Below, one piece after another: positions 1 through 9,660 of a stretch of 64,000 nucleotides of DNA. Source of the DNA: Zygnema cylindricum (Eukaryota > Streptophyta > Zygnematophyceae > Zygnematales > Zygnemataceae); assembly GCA_037447655.1 (NCBI GenBank), contig JBBHKE010002788.1:62001-126000 (forward strand). Direction: 5' to 3'. The notes under the pieces are model-generated. The model was not told where the DNA came from. It saw only the letters and a list, made by a program, of their open reading frames with translations, and ran no database searches. How positions within the stretch are numbered: the first letter of the stretch is position 1; every line of letters begins with the position of its first letter. The position numbers and the translations under genes are program-made.

Positions 1-905
1 GGTGCACTCCGCCATGTAGTGACCAGGTTTATTGCAAAAGTGACATAGTCCTTTTGGGGTTCTCGGTCCTCCGGGCTGATTTCCCTCTCCGCTAAAACTT
101 CCATAAGGTTTCTCAGGGTCCTTGCTCCATCGACCTCTCCTGCCGGCCAGAGCTTGGACACTTTTTCCTCCTATTTCGATCTCAATAGTGTTTTCTCAGA
201 CGAGGATCATTGTGACAACTGAGTTTCAGATCCACATGTTGTCATCAAGATCTTGTACTCGGTTAACCATGTTTTCATAGTCATCTGTTAATTTCATGGT
301 CAAAGTGTTGACTTTTGCTTTCATGGTTCCCATCCAACCGACACTTTCCAACTCCATATACAAGGTGGCTAGATCAGTGCAGTAGTCTATCATCTTTCCC
401 CCTTTGTAACAGTATGCATTTAGTTTCTTTTTCCGCCAATTGTTGCTCTTGAATAGTTCAACTTATGTAATTATCTACCAGAGCTGCCCACAGATCTGCA
501 TCCGCAACTATGTGAGGATGAGAGGTTGCCAAACCTTAAGTGAGATGTCTAAGGATGAAGTGTCTTGCTGCCATGTTGTTGTATTCCCATGTAAGAGTAT
601 CATTCACCTCAGTCTTCAGAATTAATGTCTTTATTGCCGCAACAATACAAGTAATAGGCTCCTTCCTTTTCTCCTTTTCTCTCCCTGAAACACTGCTTTC
701 CCCCTAATCTGCTTCCTTCATTGGACCAGAAGCTGTTCCACTGAATATGACTCCCTCAAACCCTCGATAAATCCTTGAAGACGGACGTCTCACTCGTGTA
801 GTTACTATCCCCCAATACCGCTTTTCACACAAAACACCTGTCATCATCATTTCTCTATAGATGAATCATGTTCCATTGAAAATAGGCACCCTATACGGTA
901 AGCCT
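1..905 (-). pseudogene. Z1 gag remnant with zinc knuckle
   Basis: Reading the minus strand, positions 1-60 encode an intact CCHC knuckle of the form CHFCNKPGHYMAEC, the nucleocapsid RNA-binding motif of retrotransposon Gag. Upstream on that strand (to about 905) the sequence parallels the Z2 gag, including the stretch for gag helices near 200-420, but is broken by stops and frameshifts. A degenerate primer-binding site equivalent to the Z2 one lies at about 897-911. No full-length product is possible. The call rests on the knuckle and on similarity to Z2. Confidence 0.7.
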
Positions 906-911
906 ATAACC

Positions 912-1937
912 TATAATTATGTGTCCCCCATTAGATCACATAATTCTCCTTTCTATATGAAGCTTCCAGTGAATTTTCAATGGTCTTCTTTGTGTATGAA
1001 CCGCTGCTAGCCAAGGAGACCAATTATATGAAGTAGTACACCCCTGTGTGGTCTAATCTTTCCTGAGCCCATAGGAGAAGAATCTCTAAAAACGCCGTCT
1101 AATCTTCCTTGAGCCCATAGGAGAAGAATCTCTAAAAAAGCCCATACAGGCGATTAATTATCAAGTGGCAAAGATGCCAATTTTTATATAAATGCTCTGG
1201 GAGAGAGGCGACTATCTACCAAAAACACGAAGTCTTAAACCCCTCTCTAAATCCTTTACTATTGACTTACGGATCCAATCAAATGAGTGTATAGTAATGA
1301 AGGTACAGTTGCCGATGTATTTCGTATACGGCCATTGTAAGACATAGCCATGGAGGGGATGCTCGTTAGTTTTGGACTTGCCTTCGGGTTTCCCGCAAAT
1401 CCTGTATTTGAATGATGAGTGGCATTGGGTGACAAAACGTCCAAAATGGGCCAAAACGACTATTCCGCAATGGCGGCTTGAATAGCAGCCATCCGATGTT
1501 AACCGACATTTAACATAAGCCGTTCAAATTAGTCGTCCGTGCGTCTAAATAAATATTTAAACAGTTTTTATGTTACAGTTCTAAAATTCTGTTAATCGTC
1601 TAAATTCAGGTGTATCAATTTATTTAATTATCACACCTTATATATCCTACCACTGGTCCTAGACTATTAGGCAATGACATTGTCTACCGGCTACTCTGAC
1701 GGACTATAGAGACCAAGATCAAATCTTTGGTCCTTCAACCTTTTTGCTAAAGGTTGGTCTACCTTTAATCTTCTGGTTGCTTGGGCAACAATGGCTCCAT
1801 CTCTTTCTGACCAGTCTTCAGTGATAGCAACACGTATGAGAACTAAAGAGAGAGAGAGCGGAGCCTAACTATCAGTTAAGTCCCTTTTTATTTTTATATT
1901 ATGACCTAGAAACTACAACAAAACCTCAAATTTCAAC
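912..1937 (-). repeat. Z1 5' LTR
   Basis: The segment is about 1 kb, colinear with the Z2 LTR at 18880-19926 but far more diverged. Shared landmarks are the 'ctctgggagagagg' motif (near 1195 here, 19120 there), the palindromic tacgg-rich block, and a hairpin resembling a tRNA T-arm near 1712-1732. A 48-bp block (about 1050-1097) is tandemly duplicated to about 1140. The right boundary is set where X sequence begins. Confidence 0.6.
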
Positions 1938-2799
1938 AAATGGGCGCGGTCCTTATCATGGTCATGTCTAAACAACAGAAGCTATTTTTCCTCCTAGCCA
2001 AGATTATTTTGCGTCGACAAATAGTTTTGTCCATTCTTCGGCTATGGCAACAATATTATTGGCGAAAATCCACAAATGCCACCAGTGGCCCAAGTATACC
2101 ATCATTACTCATACGGTCAAAGAATGCCTCCTCCAAATCCAGCTCTCCTTATACCTTCGCCAGCTACAATGAGCAAGAACTTCATCTTCACCAGATTTTG
2201 GATTTGCTATTTCCACATCGGCGTTCTCCAATTCATTTGTAATAAATTCAACTACGCCGACCAATTAATGGGTCGTTGACTGTGGCGCTTGACATCACCT
2301 ATCCTCACGCTCTAATTGGTTCACATGGATATTGCCACTTCGTCCTCCTGTGACGATCTTGCTCGACAACAATATCGCATTAACGGCCACTCACTTTGGA
2401 TAGATCTCCACTATCGCTTTCTCCACCGTCGTGTCAACAATAACTCACTCACGTACTATTTGTCGCTGGTCTCAGAAATAATTTATTCTCCGTTGGCGCT
2501 GCACTTAATCCAGGTGATACAACCATCTTTTTACAACCACTGTCACTTTTTTTTGCCCACCCAAATCTCATATGGGACTCACCATAAAATGAGGATCAAT
2601 CTACAAATTGTCGCACTTCCAATCCGTTGGATATGCCCAATGTCAGTGCCCTGTCACAGTGGTGCATTGTTACATTTATAAACAATGTAACTCGGTTTTT
2701 CCACATTTTTTTCCTACGTCGGAAATCTGACATCATCCAAATATTTCGACACCTTCCAAATATTTCAACAATAAAAGTCATTAGTTGAAACTCCTTTCA

Positions 2800-3010
2800 G
2801 TGCACCATTAAATGTCTCAAAACTCACAAGGGCCACTCACGGAATAATTCACTGATCAACGTTACCCAACACCCCATATCAAAATGGAGTTTCGGAAAAG
2901 GTCGAACTGTACCGTCATCAACAAGGCACGTTCCATATTGCACTTCGCAAAACTGCCCACCATATTTTGGGGAGAATCTAGCACGACTACTAATTATCTA
3001 CGGAATCTTT
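2800..3010 (+). pseudogene. X1 integrase core remnant
   Basis: The reading after about 2850 resembles the copia integrase segment around the catalytic glutamate, where the proteins read NGVxER: here 'caaaatggagtttcgg' is followed by sequence for an asparagine/arginine-rich helix and a segment equivalent to MARSMLHFAKLP in X2 (21691-21726). Stops and an indel after 'ggaaaaggtcg' break it. The integrase joins linear element DNA to the target; this copy cannot. The identification is by comparison with X2 and the family pattern. Confidence 0.55.
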
Positions 3011-3549
3011 GTCTCACCTCCGCTTTTCCAGGTGTCACTCCTTATAAAGCTTGAACAAGCATCAATCCAGACGTTTCTCACCTCCGAATATTGGGCCGCA
3101 ATGCTTGTGTTAATAACCTCACGCTCGCCGGAAAATGGTATATTCGGCAGAATCCGACGTTCTAGTAAATTATTCGACAATATCAAAAGCCTGTAATTTG
3201 GCTCTCAAAAAAACGCCAGGTTATCTTAAGCCGTGACTCTATTTTCAACGAAACGCCACTCCTTTTCAAACTCACCACTTCCCCCACCGCCTCTTCCCCT
3301 ACTCCTCCACTCTCAATTGCCCAAGCCGAAACTTCATCCTCATCACTCTCAATCATCTCTTACCTTCTTCCACTCCCTCCTTACCATCTCTCCCTTCTCT
3401 ATCTCTATCTCCTTTACCCTTACTCAGATCAACATCCAAAAATCCATTATCATCCACTCATTTGACAATACATCGCACAGTTTTTTATCCTTGTTCTCTC
3501 CCCCATAAATCCCTTTGATTCCCCCTAAGTCATTTCGCCAGCCTCTCCG

Positions 3550-4545
3550 GTAGCTCTTTTGATTGAACCTCCCTTTGCCCTTCGCAGAAGTGAACGCACT
3601 CAAGAGAAACAGATTCGCCAAATCTATGGCAGTATAAACATTGCCAACATTGCCACCATTCCTGTTACTCAATCATTTTTTTGTAGCCATGGCCTGTCCA
3701 GACGGTCTTTCTTGGAAATCTGCTACAGATGCGAAATTTGCCTCGTTACAAAAGAGTGGAACTTAGGACTTACCTCACTTCCTCGTGGCCGAAAGGTCAT
3801 TGGTTTAAAGCGGGTCTTTCATGTCAAAACAAAGGCAGGCGGCACACTGTATTGTTACAAAGCTCGCTTCTTTAGAAAAAGGTTTTCTGCAAAAGGAAAG
3901 AGTAGACTTCAATGAAACCTATCCACTTGTCGCAAAACTCATCTCAATTTGTATACTTATGTGGCTTATTGCTGCTTATTGCCGCTTGCGACTGGCATTT
4001 CCACCATATGGATGTTCAAACTGCCTTTTTTTTATAAAAAATTGGATGAGGAGATAACAGACCTATCGTGTCTAAAATCAACGCTTGGAAGCATTCTTCT
4101 CAAGGAAGGATTCTTTAAGCTTGATGCAGATTTTGGTGTATTCCTTTGGGGTAAATCAGACACTCTTGTCATCTTAGTCATTTATATGGATGACTTTCTT
4201 CTAGCCAAGCCCTCTCTCCCCTTCATTTATTTGGTCAACACAATGCTTATCGTTCATTTTTCCATGACTGATTTGGGAGAGGTAGAATATTTTTTTGGTA
4301 TTTTTGTTGGTGGAGACCACCTTTCCAAAAATCTCTACTTATCCCAAGAAAAATACATCACTGGAATTCTCACCCGTTTTTCCATGTCAGATTGCAGTTG
4401 TATCTCCACTCTTTTAGATCCCAATATAAAACTCATTAATAACTCGGTTGAGCCTGTCAACCAAGCCACTCATGATTTATATCGCTCCATTGTAGTTAGC
4501 GTTCACTCATGATTTATATCGTTCCATTGTAGGTAGCCTGAAGTA
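3550..4545 (+). pseudogene. X1 reverse transcriptase remnant
   Basis: Copia RT in several frames. Recognisable pieces are the start motif of the domain (a copia KSGTWDL-like block near 3750), YKARF near 3866, a segment equivalent to VDFNETYPLVAKL at 3904-3942, and the catalytic box IYMDDFLLA at about 4180-4206, followed by DLGEVEYFFGI near 4270. The second catalytic aspartate pair of RT is therefore still encoded, but frameshifts near 3820-4050 and a deletion between the N-terminal fingers and the YMDD palm separate the parts. The product would copy element RNA into DNA; it cannot be made intact. Confidence 0.75.
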
Positions 4546-5150
4546 TTATTTGAGGCACTCGCATAGATATAGTTGTCCAGCTAAGCCAATTGGTTTCTAA
4601 CCCCATAGATGTCCATCTCGTTGGTGCAAAGATTATTTTTCTTTACCTCTATGGTACAAAATCTCTCAAGCTCACTTTCTTTGGCTCCTCCTCCCCAAAA
4701 CCGGTTGGCTTCTGCGATGCCGATTGGGGAGGCGATTTGGTCTCACGCCGCTCCACTTCCGCTGTATGTTTCGGTCTTAATGGCGCTCTCATCTCTTAGG
4801 CGTTCAAAAAACATCCCACGGTTGCTCTATCCTCCACCGAAGCGGGGTAAATGGCCGCCACCCATGCGACCAAAGAGGCTTTGTGGTTTAATGTTCTTCT
4901 CACCAACCTCCACTTTGCTCAACCATTTGCAACTGTCATTTTTTGCAACTCCCAATGCGTTTTTGCCCTCATGAATAACACCGTGCATCACCGTCCGACG
5001 AAACACATCGACATCCCATACCATTTTACTTGCAATGCTATTGCTGTTGGCCTGGTTACCTTCACTTATTGTTCCACCGCTCGGTAGCATGCCCATGGTC
5101 TCACCAAGGCTATTCCTCGACCTCAATTTTAACTGCATCGAAATTCTCTT
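4546..5150 (+). pseudogene. X1 RNase H remnant
   Basis: The C-terminal RNase H domain of copia Pol. Visible motifs are GFCDADWGGD (about 4709-4738, catalytic aspartates), a block equivalent to STEAGxMAATHATKEALW (about 4832-4890) and KHIDIPYHF near 5003-5029 (terminal histidine region). A stop after GALIS near 4797 and a frame change near 4840 disrupt it. The 3' end runs into a cggggggg polypurine tract immediately before the LTR, which is the expected plus-strand primer position. Confidence 0.75.
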
Positions 5151-5178
5151 GGTCTTAGCTTCAAACCAACCGGGGGGG

Positions 5179-5560
5179 TGTTGGACTTAGCCCTTTGTTA
5201 GACGCTTGTCTTGTTTTTTGTCATCTCTGTTTTATTTAATTACATAAACTAGCATTATAGTTTACGTCATTTAGTTAGCTCCCTCGATCTAGTTTACGTT
5301 ATTGTCTTTCTATTCTTCTCGCTTCATTCAAGCGTCCAACTTATCATCTAGTGAATGATCCGATCTTAAGTAGTCCACTGCCTAGTTAGAGATCTCCTCT
5401 TTTGCCCTTTCAGCAATATGTGTCATGGGACCTTTCAAAGTAGCCAACGGTATGTAGATTTTGAGAATTCACCTCGTGACATTCTCTGCTCTACTTAAAG
5501 ATCTCATCCATTATAATTTTTAACTTTTATCAAAAACTATTTGTTTTGCTCTTTTTTTTT
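5179..5560 (+). repeat. LTR of family X (shared end of X1 and start of X2)
   Basis: It begins TGTTGGACTTAG directly after a polypurine run and is repeated at 26966 downstream of the X2 RNase H. The start is firm; the end is only approximate, because no clear primer-binding site was recognised between here and the gag start at 5694. Since gag of X2 follows, this LTR may serve both X1 and X2, as left by unequal recombination between elements. Confidence 0.65.
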
Positions 5561-5693
5561 TCCTTTTGTCATTTTTGTTTCCTTCCTACTTTAGTTCTTG
5601 CCATGTCATCCACTACGATAAGGGGGAGAGGAACATGGAGGTGGAGGGGTCTTTTTTTTTAATTTTTCTTTCCTTCTTACTTTATCCCCCGCC
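5561..5693 (+). other. X leader with duplicated gag start
   Basis: The sequence around the gag initiation codon is present twice: 'ccatgtcatccactac' near 5602 and 'ccatgtcatccactcc' near 5692. The first is followed by a short purine run (aagggggagaggaac). The same position in the third X copy (27391) is where the 3-kb polypurine tract starts. Confidence 0.6.
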
Positions 5694-6120
5694 ATGTCAT
5701 CCACTCCAATAGGTTATGGGCCTTTCAATGCTAGTACCGTTGCTAAATTTAACTGCTCGGATTTCTATAGATGGAAGTATCAAATTGCGCATTTTTTTGT
5801 CGCAAAAAAATTTGGTCAATTATCAACGGTAGTGAGGATGAGCCCTTTGAAGCTGCCGCCAAACCGGCTTCGCTTCTCCGGAATGAGGAAAGCTCACTCT
5901 GGTTTGGTTCTATCTCTTGAATCTACCAACTTCACCTCATACGCGAAACCCACTCAGCTCATGACGCATAGATATTGTTGTCCAATGCGTACGAAGTTCG
6001 ATAGTGAGGATGAGCCCTTTGAAGCTCCTACCAAACCGGCTTGGCTTCTCCGCAATAAAGAGGCTCACTCTCTTTGGTTATATCTCTTAAATCTACCAAC
6101 TTCACCTCATACGCGACGCT
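5694..6120 (+). pseudogene. X2 gag, N-terminal part
   Basis: It opens at an ATG with MSSTPIGYGPFN, then a segment reading FYRWKYQIAHFF, which fits the copia/UBN2-type Gag pattern (capsid-like protein that packages element RNA). After about 5829 a 173-bp block is tandemly duplicated (copies start near 5830 and 6003) and frames are lost. The second copy is cut at 6120 by Z2 and continues at 19927, where the sequence resumes with 'cccactcagctcatg', exactly the words that follow the same point in the first copy (about 5953). Confidence 0.7.
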
Positions 6121-6892
6121 TGAAACTCTGAGATCTCCATAAGTCCTCAGAGTGGACAGCTTCCAAGAAGCCTCTAGGATAATCCTGACCCCTTTGTGTT
6201 TAAGCAAAAATAGCTGCCACCCTGGCAGACGAATACTCTGACCACCGGCACCCCTGTGAAGGCAAGACTCCTCGAGTCGATAGCAAAAAGAATCTCTGAA
6301 TTTGCTCCCCTGAGCAGTAAGTTATGGAGGGTCAAAGTTGACCTTTTGTACAGAAGCTCTCTGGGAGAGAGGATCCTATCTTCTAATTTTTCTAAGTCCT
6401 GTCTCTCTCACAGACTCTATTTAGTGATGTACGGAACCAATCAGAATACAGTTCCGTACGCAAAAGTACAGCTGCCGGTGTACTTTATGTACGGACAGTG
6501 TACGACATGGCCGAAATGTCCACACGTGGAATGTCCGGATTCGCTTCTTTAATCCTCGGAGATGCCGCGCTCCAATGTAGCATCGCCACGTGTTATCTGA
6601 TGTGGCGATGCCCACAAACCGCCGAATTCGGCTTCCGCGATCTCGGCGCTAATTCCGGCCGTCCGATTAAACTCGCATTTGATCGTAGCCGTAATAAATA
6701 CATGTGCGGTATTTGTTTCGCTTACGAAATTAATGCGCGGTATTGATTTCTTATCCGTACCGCAATTTGTACTTTTACACTACCATATCTATGTATCCCG
6801 TTAACTGTTATAGTTAAATGATTTATCCCACGTGTACATGTATAAATAATTATCGTACTACATGCTATGTAACACTACTTCTAGAATTAACG
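6121..6892 (-). repeat. Z2 3' LTR, outer part
   Basis: It matches 18880 to about 19650 base for base over long stretches, including the two 'gtacgg' inverted words and the tatctatgta block. It is interrupted after 'taacg' (6888-6892) by the gypsy element and resumes at 14258. The right LTR reads straight through this point at about 19650 and so serves as the empty site. Confidence 0.9.
6888..6892. other. Target-site duplication of the gypsy element (left)
   Basis: TAACG here and at 14253-14257 bracket the gypsy LTRs. The unoccupied homologous site in the other Z2 LTR, at about 19648-19652, has a single TAACG followed by gctaaggctacc, so the 5-bp duplication is directly demonstrated. Confidence 0.95.
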
Positions 6893-7423
6893 TGTAAAAG
6901 AGGCACGTTACAGCACAACACGTACAGTGCACAGCGGAAAACACCAAGGATCTTCCCGTAGCAACAGCAGGAATACACAGAACTCACAGACAAGGTTGAG
7001 CTTTATTGCTTGAGAGAGAGTGCAAGGTTGCGCTAGCTCTGTAGGTTAACTTCAGGTTCCCCATTCACTAGGTCTACTCGCCTATTTAAACTAGCTTATG
7101 GCTAGTCAACCTAGTACTATACAGCTGTACACGTGGACCTTCGCAGCCAACCGAGATCTATCCAAAACTTCCTTCTATAACTATACAGTTCCATCTACAT
7201 TCTGCGGCGTTGTTATGCTGCGCTGCTGCGCTACTGAGTTGCTATGCTGCGCTGCTGTGCTACTAAGTTGCTATGCTGCGCTGCTGCGCTACTAAGTTGC
7301 TATGCTGCGCTGGTCTGGAATCGCAGCTGCGCTGCTCTGGAATCGCAACTGCGTTGCTCTGAAATCGCAACTATAGCAGCCTAGCCCCAGCCACTAAGTA
7401 CCCAAATCTGTAACCCTGTTACA
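6893..7423 (-). repeat. Gypsy 3' LTR
   Basis: 531 bp, highly similar to the 512-bp LTR at 13741-14252. Inside, at about 7205-7315, a GC-rich word built on 'gctatgctgcgctgctgcg' recurs several times with small variations; the number of these repeats appears to account for much of the length difference between the two LTRs. Ends are fixed by the TAACG duplication outside and by the purine-rich tract inside. Confidence 0.92.
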
Positions 7424-7435
7424 GTGCCTCCCACT
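7424..7435 (-). other. Polypurine tract of the gypsy element
   Basis: On the coding strand the bases AGTGGGAGGCAC directly precede the 3' LTR. This is the expected position and composition of the plus-strand DNA primer left after RNase H cleavage. Confidence 0.7.
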
Positions 7436-7467
7436 AAGGGTTCAGCGTCCCGTGAACTTTGATTGAC

Positions 7468-8741
7468 TCAGGGAAACTGCAATTGCCGGAGTATGTCATA
7501 TGTTTCCTCGCGATACTCTTCGAACTCTTGGCGAAGGGCGTCGAGTTGATTTTGGAGCTGTTCACATCGGGTCTCATGTAACTCGATGTGATGATCTGCA
7601 GCTGCCAACCGCCTCCGAGTGATGCGTTTTCGAACCTGATTTTCCCCTTCCTCAACCTCGGGTACTTTGGGTTGTTGCGGAACGACTGCCGATGCAGGCT
7701 CCTCTGGTGCCGGAATCCTAGGTTCTTCGGGTTCAGCCACTGGGGGAACTTCCTCTGGTTCCTCGTCCGCCGGTTCCCACCGAGGTGCCTTCCGTAATTT
7801 GAAGGACACGTGTTTCCTTGCAGCTCGGGCCCGCTGCAGAGCATTCCTTCTAGCTAGCTTCAGTACTCGCACCTCAAAGGTGACCTCCGCTCGAGAGATG
7901 ATATCGTGGAGGCGGACATCCTACGGGTGATAATGGCGGAGTAACCCGGGAACATCAATCCTGTACCTGTAGTTGTCCTCTACCACTTCCACAAACGGTA
8001 AGGTGTGAGGATTCAACTGCACATAGCCTTTATGATTATTCCCCAGGTCCTTGGTCCGCATGAAATTCCACGCTGGGTGTGACGGAACGTCGGCAGGGAT
8101 ACGAATAGGATCTCCAGGCTTCCCTATACGCCATTCCTTGGGCCACTCCGAGGGGTTCCAATAAAACCTTTTGGCAAAGCTGAAAGCGAGGTCCGGATGC
8201 TGGGTGTCGACCGGTAGTGGGAAGAGGTAGTCGGGTATTTCCTCTCTCTATTCAATCTCCTCCTCCGAATCTCTTAGGTTTTCGCGCAAGAGAAACACAT
8301 CGTCACCGCTGGGGTATTGTTCCTCTGCCTTCCTCTCCGCGCTTTCAGACGACTGCTCGTCCGCGTGCTCTCCTTGTTTGGGTCCCGCATCACCTCCAGA
8401 TCTGAAGCGCGCTCCTCAATTGGCGGAGGCGTTGGTTCGCGTTCCGGTTCCTCTGCCTCCGACAGCTCATGATCGGCTTGAAATTCCTGATCACCTTCCC
8501 GAGTTGGGGTGTATTCAGGGTCCTGTGAGTTTTCTGACCCCTCCCCTCCACTGGTCTCTGCCGGTCCTGCCTCGCTACTGGCGCTTTCCTCCGGTTCCGG
8601 CTCCACTTCTACTTCTCTTCGCCTGCTTGCTTCCACCATGGCCTCCGCCGCCCTTAGCAGTCTTTCGGGACGGTTCGGGTCTCCTTGTCCCACCCGTACC
8701 AGTCTCCTCCTTTTCGGTGGTGGAGAGGACGACGACGCCAT
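7468..8741 (-). pseudogene. Extra reading frame 3' of the gypsy chromodomain, function unknown
   Basis: From an internal ATG at 8741 the coding strand reads MASSSSPPPKRRRLVRVG, with a likely nuclear localisation signal (PPKRRRLV), then a long acidic glutamate/proline/serine-rich tract. A frame change at about 8280-8400 leads into a more structured segment with words such as FAKRFYWNPSEWPKEW and SHPAWNFMR. The C-terminus has RKRITRRRLAAADHH followed by a probable coiled coil (ETRCEQLQNQLDALRQEFEEY), ending QLQFP at 7468. Stops at 8248-8250 and 7921-7923 interrupt it. I do not recognise the family. The frame upstream is continuous with the chromodomain, so it could be a Pol extension or a separate protein. 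Confidence 0.6.
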
Positions 8742-9660
8742 AGACACTGCTGAACCAGACAATTCCGGTAGCTCCAGAAGCGAAGGTAGACTGATTGTGC
8801 GGAGGGAAGCAGTTTTGAAGCTGCCGAGACTAGGTCGGTCGTGAGGACGAATGGTGGCTGTATTCCCGGGGGTTGAGGGTTTCACCTTTGAACTGTGCGA
8901 AGCGTCGCAGCGTGCGAAGGTATCGCAGCGTCCAACATTTATAAAACTGCGCTGCTGCGGCGAAACCGAGGGTTCGTCGTCCCCTACATAGTGAAACACA
9001 ATTGCGCCGTTGCGCTTTCCTGTCAGCGCAGCGGTGGGGCTGCGATCCTCTGACGTCATCGTGACCATGTTGCGCTGCGGTGGCTGCGCTGCTACGGCGT
9101 TGCGGTGTGGTAACATCGCCGCTGCGGTCCTTTGCCGCGTCCCCAATACGATTGCGATGGTTGCGCCACCGCGATTCGCTCCTTTGTTGCGGCCGCTGCG
9201 ATTGCCCCTCCGGTTAGGCTGAGTGTCCTCACTCTGCTGAAACCGGCGCAGCAACTCCGGGGAATGCAGATCTTTCTCGTCCACCCAAGAGTCGTCCTCG
9301 GCACCGTAACCCTTCCAACGCACCAAGTATTGGGTAGAGTTGGAATTCCGAGAGTGGCGTGACTGAAGGATCTCTTCCACCTCATACTCGTCCGAGGTTC
9401 CCCAAACGGGTGGTAAAGGAGTATGCCGCCGTCGATTAGGGAACACCAAATCAGGATCGCGGAATGGTTTAAGAAAGGAAACATGGAAAACATTGTGGAT
9501 ATGCCAGTCTGTCGGGATATCCAACTTGTACGCTACGTCGCCCACACGGGAAAGAATTGTGAACAGGCGCGTGAACTTTGGTGCCAACTTCTTAGAGAGG
9601 GCACCAGGCAAGGAGAGGTTTACCATATTAAGGCGAACCTTGTCCCCCACACGAAGACTA
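8742..9660 (-). CDS. Gypsy Pol C-terminus with chromodomain
   Basis: The frame 8274-9911 continues Pol after a one-base frame change near 9660, shown by the switch between HRKE in the upstream frame and [12 protein letters not shown] in this one. Residues equivalent to [14 protein letters not shown] and FHVSFLKPF are the standard linker after gypsy integrase. A chromodomain follows ([26 protein letters not shown]), about 55 residues; in chromoviruses this module guides integration to particular chromatin. Beyond it the protein turns low-complexity and basic and, unusually, runs on without a stop into the extra frame at 8741. Confidence 0.88.

Larger units (their letters stand above)
1..1937 (-). 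mobile_element. Z1: 5' part of a Ty1/copia-type retrotransposon
   Basis: The segment carries the gag end and 5' LTR of a minus-strand copia element; the rest lies left of the window. It matches the better preserved Z2 copy (gag at 17730-18876, LTR at 18880-19926) in order and sequence, though it has diverged strongly. At about 1937 the sequence switches to the zinc-knuckle region of element X, the same sequence that runs without interruption near 20484. Z1 therefore appears to be inserted in X1. No clear target-site duplication can be read because only one side is visible. Confidence 0.75.
1938..5178 (+). mobile_element. X1: decayed Ty1/copia retrotransposon, protease to RNase H
   Basis: Plus-strand copia remnant in the order gag zinc-knuckle region, protease, integrase, reverse transcriptase, RNase H, then a G-rich polypurine tract and LTR. 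Its left part was cut by Z1. Segments are colinear with X2 (20484-21850 and 25104-26965). Integrase is collapsed: near 3000-3400 the core is replaced by serine/proline-rich linker sequence, as in X2. All frames are broken, so the copy is not autonomous. It is annotated as one element because domain order and orientation agree throughout. Confidence 0.8.
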
